Below, piece after piece: positions 1-11,800 of a stretch of 64,000 nucleotides of DNA. Within the stretch, counting starts at the first letter, position 1. Each line of letters opens with the position of its first letter. This stretch comes from Maylandia zebra (taxonomy: Eukaryota > Chordata > Actinopteri > Cichliformes > Cichlidae). The notes beneath the pieces are model-generated. The model made no database searches. It saw nothing but the letters and a program-made list of their open reading frames with translations, and was not told the DNA's origin. The stretch lies in assembly GCF_041146795.1 (NCBI RefSeq), contig NC_135173.1:54128365-54192364 (forward strand). The letters run 5' to 3'. The translations under genes were made by a program, and so were the position numbers.

Positions 1-359
1 GAACCTATTCTGAACTGCACACAAACAACACCCCAACTGTCGCTAACTGCCGCTTTAACGTTAGCTGAGCGGGGGATGTGCTACATGATAAGCTAGCGAT
101 ACGACTAGTTTATTGGTATAAACATGTATAGTGCTTTTCTCTTCTTTTCTTGTCTTTTTGCATCTTTAAACTTGATAAACATTTTTTTGCCTGCTGAGCG
201 TAGAGCGACGCATTTGTCACGTGTTCGTGACGAATAAGGAAGTTCTGCGTTGTAGAGCAAGAAGCTAGTTGGTTTACATGTTTAGCGCGGTATCACCGTG
301 GTGCTATGACTATTTTGCCACAGAAAACGACTCATATCCGAAATTAGTTAGTTTTAACG
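1..359 (+). promoter_or_regulatory. Upstream/5' UTR region of the torsin gene
   Basis: Non-coding stretch ahead of the torsin start codon. A palindromic CACGTG E-box lies at 218-223. No clear TATA box near the start was identified. The promoter role is inferred from position only. Confidence 0.4.
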
Positions 360-2809
360 ATGAGAGCGAGACACGTATATGTTCTTTTGCATATTTTTTT
401 GACTGTCGGCGTGCTAGTTAAAGCATTTGATCCGATCACAACAACAGTGGTTATCGGTATAGGCGCGACTCTAGGGCGGACTATCTACAATTACTTTCGC
501 GAAAGCTGCGATTCCAAATGGATCGCCTTCAATGCGACAGGTGAGCAGGTGCCCCGTGCAGTGTAAACATAATAGCTCTGTGCACATGGTTTGTTTGACC
601 TCGATTAAAAGTGCAGGCAGCTGTAACGTTAATTAGTTACGTTATCGTACGGCGCCGACGTTACAGTGCTATCGGTGTGGCTTATTTTAACCCTCGAAAC
701 TGAAAGCTAACTATCAGAGTAAAAGACTTTTAGATCACCTTTCAGCAGTGAACATTATGTAGACCCATCGGGTAACCTGATCTAAGCCAAAGACCGCCAC
801 TGCTGCCTCTTTAAATGTGAAAGGACTGAAGGAGCTCACTGTAGATGTGTATGAATGTTTACATTAACTTTTTATCAGCCTGTAAAATGATGGAAATGTT
901 TGCTTATGTTTGACACCACTGTTCTAGGTAGTCTTAACTGCTCATCTCGTCTCCGTGCAGTGTATGATTAAGAGGGTGTTCTAAATGAAGTTCTTCTAAA
1001 AGGCACGATGTTAGCCATTTTTTATCCTCCAAGCTGGTCAGCTTGAGGATCTGGGAGCAGCTTAAAGTACTTTGGTCACATGAACCATAAACCTAGTTGC
1101 AGCTGGAGTTTGATTCAGATCTTTTATGGCCATAATACAAATTTAATTATCCATCCGCCTTCACAGATTATCCAATGGAGAATTGGAGGTTACCCAAGCT
1201 GTCAGTGCACTTAATTAAAAAATTTTAAAGTATTTATTCAAATTTTTATCCATTCTATTTTTTAACCATTTGATCAGTTACTCTTTCTTGCACACAAAGT
1301 TTGTACTGTCCTGTCAGGTACTTGTTGATATATCTTTCCACTAACTACATGAACATATGAACTTATAAATGGTTTATGATAATGAAGAAGGTGAGACTTT
1401 TAGCAGCCCTACTGCTGTGGCTAAGGAATGCAAGAAAATAGTTTTAGACTCATACATTTAGCCGTTAATTCCTTTGACATTCTGCTGTGTAGGTCTCCGA
1501 AATGACCTGGATACCAAACTCTTTGGGCAGCACATCGCTTCACGCATCCTCTTAAAAGCTGTGAGTGGATTCATGAGCAATGAGAACCCGAAGAAGCCCC
1601 TGGTGCTCTCCCTGCACGGATGGACGGGCACAGGGAAGAACTTTGTCAGTAAGCTGATTGCTGAAAACATTTACAAGGAGGGAATGGACAGCAGCTTCGT
1701 TCATGTGTTCACATCCACACTTCACTTTCCACATCAAAGTCAAAGTGCATGCTATAAGGTACGGAGAGCCACGCATTTAGCTTTTGATTGAAACCCAGTG
1801 GTCTTGCTCTGTTTGGTCCGATTTATTCTGCTGCCTCTCTCTCCTCAGTCTCAGTTACAGCAGTGGATCAAAGGCAACGTCACAAACTGCGAACGCTCCA
1901 TGTTCATTTTTGACGAGATGGATAAGATGCATCCCGGCTTGATCGACAGCATCAAGCCCTACCTGGACTACTATGTCAAGCTGGACGGAGTTTCTTACCG
2001 CAAATCAATCTTCATCTTTCTCAGGTGAAAAGCTGAATGCATTTCCACAGGACTAAGTCACTTTAAGCAGGTTCTGTATCTGTGTGGGTGTTGCACAGTG
2101 CATGTGAACAGCAATGCTCCTACTCCTCAAAAACACATTTGGAAAGAGGTTTCTGAGATGGTAATGGCTAATGGGCTCTTATTGTTGTTATTAAATCAAC
2201 TGAATATGAGCAGTGCTGTCCACAAAAAAAAAATCCCTAGCAGTATAAGGAGTGTGCTATACTTATTCTCAACAATGAAGTAAATAAAGGTATAAAGGCT
2301 GTGAGTGATAACAGACAGTTGAACGCTAAATCTTATGTTTCTAATCTTTGTCATAGCAATGCTGGAGGGGAGAGCATTATACAGACGGCGTTAGATTTTT
2401 GGAAACAAGGGCGAGATCGAGAAGAGATTGAGCTCAAAGACCTGGAAACATCGCTCTCTCTGTCAGTGTTCAACAACAACCAAAGTGAGTGTAAACGACA
2501 CTAATATTTCTGCCTTTATCCTTTATAAATGAGTAACTGCTCCACATGGAAATCTTTGTTCCAGGTGGCTTTTATCGTACGAATTTGATAGACAAGAACC
2601 TGGTGGACTTCTTCGTCCCTTTCTTGCCTCTGGAGTACCGACACGTCGTCCAGTGCGCCATGGCCGAGATGAAAGCCAGAGACATCAAGCCAAACCAGGA
2701 CGTGGCAGACATGGTGGCCAGAGATTTAGTGTATTTCCCCAAATCGGAGAGGGTTTTCTCTGTGAAAGGCTGCAAGACGATAGAGAGCAAGCTGGACTAC
2801 TACACATAA
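360..2809 (+). CDS. Torsin-1-like AAA+ ATPase of the ER lumen/nuclear envelope
   Basis: Torsins are AAA+ ATPases of the ER lumen and perinuclear space, activated by LAP1/LULL1-type cofactors. Five exons join in frame: 360-540, 1493-1758, 1849-2024, 2357-2484, 2565-2809. They give 331 aa; human TOR1A has 332. Residues 1-22 form a signal peptide and the hydrophobic segment continues to about residue 40. The Walker A motif is the torsin form GWTGTGKN (103-110). Walker B is FIFDEMDK with Glu172. The sensor-2 GCK motif has Cys320. The C-terminus ends LDYYT. The fold and all ATPase motifs are intact. The position of the human DYT1 Glu302-Glu303 pair reads Arg-Asp here. It could be any torsin-1-clade fish paralogue (tor1 or a tor1-like gene), so no symbol is assigned. 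It lies tail to tail with nsa2. Confidence 0.93.
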
Positions 2810-4045
2810 TGTCAGCATCTGATGGATGCCGGGCTTGGTCACTATGTGCACTTTTTTTTCCCCTGAGGAAAACACTCAGCCAAAAGACTAAAGAGCTGAC
2901 TCAAGAGGTCTTTGTGACGGTTTCTGTGTCTGGCCTTGTGGTCATGGAGATTATATCAGGAGGCCTTCTGTAGTGTTACATGTCACTCGCACTGAATGAA
3001 GGGCTGATGAAGAGCGCAGTGCCAGCTGAATGAAACATTAATAAGAATGAAATACTTTCCATTGCAACTGATCAAGGAGCTTGATGTCTGCTTTTATGTC
3101 GCAAGAATCTCAAAGAGAGATTTTCCTGAGAGAGCTTCTTGGTTATTAAGGGTGTCCTTCAGTCAGTGAAACTGTCACTGTGGTGCATTTGTTTTTATGA
3201 ATGTGTAATGCATCCATATAGATTACTGGAAAACACCTGCCTTACTACTTAATTTTAAATTCTTTTTAGTACTTTTAAAGTTAGGTTTGTTTTTGTTTTT
3301 TTACCCACTGGTCCACTGTACATGTAATTAAGTCAAGGGAGGACTTTGTAGGTGAGATCATCACAGTGAAGCTGTTATAGAAAAGGATTACTGTGCAGTC
3401 CAAAAAGTAATGACGCAGAATAGTTTTACATGTGTCATATTAAAATTAACATTTGCAAAACATGTGTGCTACTGTTAATGTCTTAAATTAGCTTCATGTG
3501 ATTCATTGCAAATATATTATATATGATAATATATTATGAATGTTTGTAATGCATGAATATAATCTCACTTGAAAGGACACCACAGACTTCTCTTTTTTTT
3601 TTTTTCTTTTTTTCATCACTGGAGCTGCAATTGGGCCCTGCGTAAACTCAGGATTTTTATTACTATTGTTTTGGGTTTTTTTGATAATTCAAAAATGTGG
3701 TTGTATGTGACTGGTTATCTTATTTTGATTTAAAGAAAGTAAAAAATGATTCCCCTCATGGCACAATACTGTCTGGGAAAGATGAAAGGAAGAGCATGAG
3801 AGCATACACTTGTGTTATCGTGACACTTTCCACAGGAGGAAATGATCTGCTAGTTCCCCCAAATCTGACACTTTATTGGGTTTTGAAAGCATTTCAAGGA
3901 TCTTTTTCATATTCTGCACAGCTGTTTATGGCTTCCTCTCACTCTGAGATAATTGGTGCTTATGGAAACTTACCTTACCAAGCTTCTTGGCTGCAAACAC
4001 CACCAGAGTAGCAATGCACAAATAAAATATCCAGTTTTCTTTGTG
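2810..4045 (+). terminator. Torsin 3' UTR and poly(A) signal
   Basis: AT-rich sequence follows the TAA stop. It includes a poly-T run near 3592-3617 and no further open frame resembling a protein. The AATAAA at 4021-4026 is followed by T/G-rich sequence, so the transcript probably ends near 4045. The extent is inferred. Confidence 0.5.
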
Positions 4046-5430
4046 GGACTGTTTTGTTTTTCCACATTTGGTTAGAACATAGGCACATAGCAGGACACAG
4101 TGGTATACAGATTGTATAAGGAGTATCTGAAAGCCATGCGGAAACCAATTAAAATAGCTAAATGTTAATTGTTACAGTACTCGTTATTAAAAAAGAAAAA
4201 ATGTTAGTGGTTAAGCCGTCTACTTGCAAGGTCTTTATGAAGTCGTCATTCCTTAATGAAAGTGGTTTGACTTTTTAAAGCAGGGGGTCTAAGCCATGAG
4301 TTGCATAATAATCAAACAACTTGCAAAACCTGACTGTGCAAAGTCTAAATGAGTGAACCTGTCTGAGTGAAGAGGAGCGTAACTTGATATACATTCAAGT
4401 ACGACCTTGCTCTTGTGCCAATATAAAGTCTAGTAAAATGTGAAGCTAAAAACACATTACAGAGCAAAAATCATTGTTTTATTGAAAGAATTAAGCACTG
4501 CAAAAGTAAAGTGTGATGTCAACAGTTTGAGGAATATTAACTAAGCTTTATGATGCATATGTGCAACTTTATATTGCAACAGACAAAATTTCAGAGTTCA
4601 AAGTATATGTGTCCCATTTCGTGTACTAGAGACAGACTAATAGTGAGTTTTGAAATTAATCTTTATTTATGGGCATTTTATTTCAGGATAAAACAGTATA
4701 GTTTGATTTATCTGAGAATAAAGTTGAAATGTGGAGATTAACAGTGTTAAAGTCAAACAACTTTATTCTCAAAATACAATTTTGGGTTATCTCAGTCTCT
4801 ACACCACCACAACAGGTTTGTAAATCAGTCGCCTTTAACTTAAATTCAAGGGATTTTACAGAAGTATTGCTGTTCTAGAATTTCAGCCATTTTTCTACAA
4901 GGTCTCTCATTTCCAGAGGCCCAAAAGCAACTGGACAACTGACTGACAGGCAGTTTCATATTCCGGTAAAGCCTGTCCCTTTGATATTTATGGAATTGAT
5001 TCTATACACTGAATTTGCATTTGGCATCTTCTAGCTGGAGCTCTCAATATGAGGTCCAAAGAGATGTTAATGCAAAAGAAGGACGTCCTCATGTTTCTAT
5101 GATGCTTTTCAACAGCAAAGGGATCCTGTTGCTAGTGCTTAATTATTATCTACCATACACTGCTGTAAACTAAGCAGTTTGTAAGACGTTAAAGCGTCAT
5201 GAACACATAGCACTCATATGTCTGATTATAGCTGTGATCTGGCTTTATGTAACAGCCCGTCAGGATCCCACACAGTCCTCCTTTGTTGAACACAGTATCT
5301 GAACCCTCAATATTATCAGCAACAACCAGTATCCCTGTTTACGCAGTGGAAAACATCATGACTACTTTACTATTTTTTATGTGTGCACACAAGTATGCAA
5401 GAGTCAAAAAGGATCTGGTGTCATTTCAAG
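4046..5430. other. Intergenic spacer between convergent torsin and nsa2
   Basis: AT-rich spacer between the ends of two convergent genes. I see no coding potential, RNA gene or repeat family I can name. Confidence 0.5.
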
Positions 5431-5615
5431 TTTATTTATTAAATTTCACACAGTAATTGCCACACTTTTTCCCCTCAGAGTGTCCTTTTTGTTACAAACA
5501 ATGTTACCAAGCTCAGCACCAAAATCTTCATGAGTCTGCAGATTTCATTGCTTGTTGCAAATTTAGGTGGATACACAACAGCTACCAGGCACGGTCAGAA
5601 GGCAGGTCCAAAGTC
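5431..5615 (-). terminator. nsa2: nsa2 3' UTR with poly(A) signal
   Basis: On the minus strand AATAAA appears in TTTATTTATT (plus strand 5431-5440), about 175 nt beyond the nsa2 stop. This is the expected spacing for a short 3' UTR. Confidence 0.55.
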
Positions 5616-8175
5616 TTATACCAGCAGAACTGCATTAATGCAGCCGTCGTTCTCTGGGTTATTTGTCACCTGAGCATATTTACCTAAGGAGTGAAATAGA
5701 TGACATTTAAATATTTAGCATTTGTAGCCTGAAATACAGTAAATATACACACCGCTGCACTCATCCAAGAATATGTAACCATTTGTCAACACTGATATTT
5801 TGTCATCATTTACCAAGACTGGTGAGTGATCGGACTGTTGCAGCACATGTAAATGAGCTGAGTTTAAAGACTCACCCCAGATAACTTTTCCTCCTTGTGT
5901 TACCAGGCCCAGCTCACTGACATTGACTTCTATAACTGTTCCTTTTGTGATGACTCCTAGAGAGGTGTAGAGGGGTGAGGAAGGGTTCTTCTTCACTCCC
6001 AGGATCGGAAGACAGAATGTTGCTTTCAGCTCTGGGTGTGTGACGTGAGCCTTCTTAAATCTCAAACCCTGAAAACAGAACAGAAAAATGGCAATAAACA
6101 ATGAGCATGTGAAAGAAAGGTGTTTCCGATAATTTCAAGTGCAGAATATAACGTGTAACACGTGCAAACATTTCAGTCTGTCATCTGCTTCCATCTTACC
6201 GTCGGTCTGATGAAACGTTCATACTTTGGAGGTTTACGGGTAAAGCCGTCGCCCACAAAGCAAACTTTTGTGACCATCCTCTTCCAGGCTTTCTTTTGTC
6301 TCTTTCCGGTTCTGATAACTTTAAGCACCTCTGTCTCTCCTTGTGCGCGCACCTTGGGCAGAGGCACTTCCCATTTGCCCTACAGAAATGAATCAAGGTG
6401 GAGTTTACAAACAGTGACAATATTTCCACACATCACACATCGCAAAATGAAAGATGGCCCTGAAAAAACAAACTAGAAAAGCTGCAGCTGATGAGCAGAT
6501 ATTTGCCGACACTTACGGCCTTCTCTTTCCTCTTCTGTTTGATCATGTTGGAGAGAACTTTGGCACGAGACTGTCCCTCTCTGTCCAGCAGGTAGGCTGG
6601 CACTGCTCCCTCGGGGGTCTTATCATCGTTCTTCTGCTTCGTCTTTCTCTGTTCGTGCATTTTGATGCTGCAAAGACACATTAGATATTTGGATGTTTAT
6701 GGAAGTTGTATTTTTGTGTTTTGTATTTGACTTTCTTTTTTTTTTAAACTCACGTCTTCTTCATCTGGATCTTCTCTGCGTGTCTCTGTTTGTGGTACAG
6801 TTTGGCCTTCAAACCTATCATCTTCTTGGCTTTGTGAGACCGCTCGTGGGCCTCACGGCTCTCCTTCTTCCTTTTCCTTTCATGGTGATCCAAACGGTAG
6901 CCGTGCCGCTTGCGGTGTAACTCAATGTGTTCGTTCTGGGGCTACAAGAGAAACAAAACAATCATGAAAATCAATTGAACCAAATTAAAACATATAATAA
7001 GAGCATGGCTTCTCTTTGAAATTTCAAGTAAACTCTACTGCACAGGATTCAGCACAGGATTCAGCACACTGTAGCTCCAGCACTACTGATAACAGCCTGT
7101 TCAGTGATTTAACTCCACAACCGTCTAATTCTAAAAATAAAAATCTATAAAGAGTACCAGAGGCTGTGAAGCAGGCACATCTGAATTTACTGCTGAGCTA
7201 TACGAGTTTCTCAATGAATTCAGATCAGTCTGGTGGTATTTCTACAGCTCTCTGAACCACCCCACCAAAAATAAGATGTAGAAAGCACAAGGTTAGCAAC
7301 AAAACAACAACAAAAATAAATAGGTCAGCACATATTGTCAAAATGAGTGTGTGTTTTCACAGATTCTTATTAAAGGGCAGCAGGCTGGAGATGTTGTCCC
7401 ACACACCTCTGATCATGGAGGTCAACAATATTTTTCTGATTCAAAATTCATGATTTAAATAAGTTGTAAACAGCTGGTTCAGATGGCAGAAACAGAAATG
7501 CCAACAAAAATTCAAACCTTAATGGTTTCATCACAACACAAACGTTTCATTTAACTTAAACCTCCAAAACACTACGTTGGGCTGTGAAGTTATTTAATTT
7601 ACATTAAGAAGCTTAGATCTACTTGAAATTTAATGAAATATGTTCATCAAATATTATATCAAAGAAAAGGGCCAGAAGGGTAAAAAAACAGAAAAAAAAA
7701 CCTTGTAACTGATTGTTTACATGTAACGTTTACTCATTAAAGGCTAAATTATGAATTTGTTTTACACAAAACAGGCAGGTTTGTCCAGATGTAAAAAGAC
7801 AAGGGGAGATTATTTCAACACAGAAACGCATAAGAGGTATGACAGTTCAAATGAACTTCAGTCAGCTTCACTGTCTAAAATATAAAAGCTCTACAAAAGC
7901 AGAGCGAAATGTTCTTTAGCTTCACCTAACATAGCTCTTCCACAGATAAATACCCGAAAATATTCTTAATTTTAACATTAGAGGGAATATAACGCACCCG
8001 GTTAAGTAATATCAAAATGTTTTGACACGGTAAGAATCACAGTGCTGTTCAGAGCAGCGGAGCGCGTCACTCAGCCACATGTAATCCAAAGCTAACGCTA
8101 GCACGACATGCTAACGCGTTAAACTCCCTGATAAAAGCCAATTTGTGTATTTTAAACGATTTGATTTCTTACCAT
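5616..8175 (-). CDS. nsa2: NSA2 ribosome biogenesis factor
   Basis: NSA2 is a nucleolar assembly factor of the pre-60S ribosomal subunit (S8e/NSA2 family), needed for 27S pre-rRNA processing. Six exons in transcript order: 8175-8173, 6941-6754, 6667-6517, 6379-6200, 6068-5876, 5683-5616. They join to 260 aa, exactly the human length, and are nearly identical to human NSA2. The N-terminus is Lys/Arg/His-rich ([11 protein letters not shown]). The middle carries [18 protein letters not shown]. The C-terminal half has the beta-barrel core ([35 protein letters not shown]) and ends INAVLLV. The first coding exon holds only the ATG and is followed directly by the donor GTAAGA. Intron 1 is 1.2 kb. 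It is divergent from gfm2 and shares its promoter region. Confidence 0.97.
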
Positions 8176-8813
8176 TTTGTGTGCGCGGAGTTACGTGTTA
8201 CGATAAGCGTGTCGTAGAAACTAACAGTTGGTAAAGACGCAAAGTTTCGGTGTTTTTTTGCTTCAGGCTGGGGTCCTTCTGATGTTGTTTTCCCCGGAGC
8301 CGATACTTAGAGGAAGGACGTCATCGTTCTGTAACCACTTGTCCGTTCGTTTCAACTGACCGGCCTCAGTTTAATGTAACACACGGACGGATAAAGTTTA
8401 CTGTACACGCTGCGAATAGAAAAACTTACAAAACCGCTATTGTAATTTATAAAAGTATATAAAATGAGCTACAGCCGCAAATATGGACGGAAACGGAATT
8501 GATTTCATAGCCGGAACTATGTTATGACCTCTAAGGTGTCCCGGGGATGCATTTTGACGTGTACCAAGCGTGAATGTTTTGAGAGGTTTTTCATTTATGT
8601 AGGGCTTCTTTCGGTTTTGGGTAAAGTTCAATAATCGGCTGATTAGAACTACAGTCTTCCCGGCTCTCCTGTTTTAAATGTTGTGCTGCATCCGTAAAGA
8701 GTCGGCTGACATTGCTTCGTTCAGTCCTCTTCTGTCTAATGTTCCTCCAGTATGGCTCAAGTCTTCTCTGACTCTGAAGAAAAGGCAGCTCGGATAATAA
8801 GCAGATATTAAAA
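8176..8813. promoter_or_regulatory. Shared head-to-head promoter of nsa2 and gfm2
   Basis: About 640 bp separate the two divergent start codons. Candidate sites include a CRE-like GACGTCAT at 8318-8325 and an ETS/GABP-type CCGGAA at 8511-8516, both common in housekeeping bidirectional promoters. No TATA box stands out. As I recall the human map, NSA2 and GFM2 are divergent there too. The motif roles are inference. Confidence 0.6.
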
Positions 8814-11800
8814 ATGTCTCTCAGGGGATTGCAGACCTTTAGCAGGATGATTCGGGTGAGACATAATCCCCCCCCCAAAATCAGTACTGCCAGTGATTAG
8901 ATATATGAACTCTTATGATTTGATAACCTGGTTTTGGTCCACAGGGGAGGCGTTTATTCGCTGCGGGGCTGCAGTGCTGCAGATGTAGACTAAGCTGTCA
9001 CGTAAAGAGACATTACAGCCTTCTTCCAGGTAAGTTCTCTTATTGGATTCATTGGTTAGGTGAAGATTCGTGTTATATTTAAGATATATTTTCATATGAA
9101 GTGCCTGTCATTGTGTGTGTTTTAGTTTGAGATTGTTAAACTTAATTATTGCTCTGCATTTAAAAACAGTTTGAGACCTTCTTAAATAAATTAAATTATT
9201 TTGCAGAATGTGAAAAAAACAACTGGTTCAGAAATCTTGGGTGTATGTTTGTAAAGATATCAATAGAAAGCGAACTAGGCCTTTGCTGTTCTTTCCTGTA
9301 ATACAACAGTCAGTTGCAGATAAACTAGTCAGTGATAGACTTTAATGTGGCAGCAGTGAAATCCTCATAATTGTGCTTCCTGTTCCTGTCATAGATGATG
9401 TCAAATCATTACGGGCTCTCGTCAACCCTGAAGTATCCAGGTGAGTAATTTAATTGCATTCTGCATCTGCATTAAAAAGTACCCGGCAGATTCTGCTGTG
9501 TTCTTAGAGTCCCATCAATTCGTGTGTCTACAGAATCCGAAACATCGGCATCATGGCCCACATTGATGCAGGCAAGACGACAACCACAGAGAGGATGCTT
9601 TACTACGCCGGTTACACAAGGGCATTGGGAGGTGTGCAGGAAAACAGCATGCAGCAGTGATGCAAATTCTTAATTATCCAAACCTGACTCTGATTCTTTT
9701 TTTAAAATGTTTTTTTTAAACAATTTGATTTCATGTCACTGTTGTTTTTAGATGTTGACGATGGGGATACAGTGACAGATTTTATGGCCCAAGAGCGAGA
9801 GCGTGGCATCACCATACAGTCAGCAGCAGTAACCTTTGACTGGAAAAGTCATAGAATAAATCTCATAGACACACCAGGTAAGAATAAAGAAATAAGGCAA
9901 TTTCTTGTAGAAATTTAAAAAATGACTGAATGACTGCGTCACTACAGGACACGTTGACTTCACGCTTGAGGTGGAGCGGGCACTTCGTGTGCTTGATGGG
10001 GCTGTGGCGGTGTTTGACGCGTCGGCTGGCGTTGAGGTTATTTCCCCTTTTGCAAACACCTTCTTTTTTTCATTAAAAAATTGGTTTCAGGCTCTGATCA
10101 TTGTGGGGGGTTTTTTTCCTTTGAAAACGCCAACAGGCTCAGACTCTGACCGTGTGGAGACAAGCAGAGAAGCACCACATCCCCTGTGTTTGTTTCCTCA
10201 ATAAGATGGACAAGCCTGCAGCGAAGTGAGGGACTCAGTTTAAGTTTTCCCATTTAATGGAAGTTTTGTTTTACTTTTCTGTTGCAGTGTTAAAATAGAG
10301 ACCCTTTCATTTTGTTTTCTTTCAGCTTGAGTTTCTGCATTGAGAGCATAAGGCAGAAATTGAAAGCCAATCCAGTCCTCTTGCAGGTAGGTCATCAGAA
10401 ATTTTTAACAGCTCTTTACGTTCCTGAAAAGTTTTTCTGTTTTATTTTGCCAATTTTATTTACACATAGTTTTGAGTGTCCAGCCTCAACTGACATCTAC
10501 ACATCAGCAGCTATTTAAATACATACATACATACATACATACATACATACATACATTACATTTCACAGTTTAAACACTGCACCAGTGTGCATGTAAGCCT
10601 AGGATATTAAATGTGATCCTAAACTTGGCTAGCACAAAAACAGGTTTAAAACAAAATGTACTTACTGGATGAACTGAACAGAGTGTCTTTTAGTACAACA
10701 ATACAACACAGCAGCGATATTTCAGTCTATAAACCCCTATGTCATAGATTCCTGTTGGCAGTGGAAAGAACTTCACAGGTGTTGTTGACTTGTTAACCAG
10801 TCAGAAGCTGATGTGGAAGATGAAATCTATGAGAGATGATGGCAGAGTGTTTGAAGTCAAAGCTCTTGACCGGTCTGATGATCCAGACCTCCTGCAGGTG
10901 GTCAGCGATGCAAGGACAGCTTTAATTGAGCAGGTACACGATCAGATTGGAGTAACGTTTTCCAGCATTACTTAAGGTGCCTCCGATTTTTTTCTTCCAG
11001 TTTACACGTCTTTTCTCAAATCACAGGTCGCTGATCTGGACGATGAGTTTGCAGAACTGTTGCTAACTGATTTTAGCGAGAATTTCGATGCCATTCCCTC
11101 TAATAAAGTAAGTCTTGCGAATTGTAGTGCCCCAATATGACCTTTTAAGGTACATCAGTGCTGCTGTTAGTTCTTGTGAATATAGACTTATCAGTGTCGA
11201 ACACGTCTCCAGCTTCAAGAAGCCGTGCGGCGAGTTACTCTGGCCCGTAAAGGTGTACCGGTCCTCTGTGGGAGCTCTTTGAGAAACAAAGGTGTTCAGC
11301 CTCTTTTAGATGCCATCACTGCCTACCTGCCTGCTCCTAATGAACGACACCATGATGTGGTGTAAGTGAACCTTTCATCTTACTGCTAACTTAGACTAGA
11401 CCTGTTATAACACCAAGTTAAGTATGTTTTTTACCGTTCTTATCATTTTAGATCACATTGCTCTAGTTTAGATCAGATTAGGCTGGAAGGATTGTTTTTT
11501 TTTTGGTTTTTTTTCAATTTGATATTATTAATTGTAACTGAAACGATTGTTTCTTTATCTGTTGACTAGATTACAACTGAACCTAACTACAGAGAATGCT
11601 TGGTGTTGATGCTGTGAATAGCACTGATTATCTCTTCGTCATGGCTTCTGTTAGCTGGTGGGACATATTAGGCAGCAAGTGAACATTTTGCTCTCAGAGT
11701 TGATGCGTTAGAAGCAGGAAAAATGGGAGAGCGGACGGCTTTGAGCGAGACTGACAAAGGCAAAATTGTGATGGTTAGACGACTGTGTCAGAGCATCTCC

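Noticed and set aside
5715..6101. 128-aa nsa2 frame running past exon 5
   Set aside because: The frame reads through the donor at 5875; the true end is exon 6 with the conserved INAVLLV terminus.
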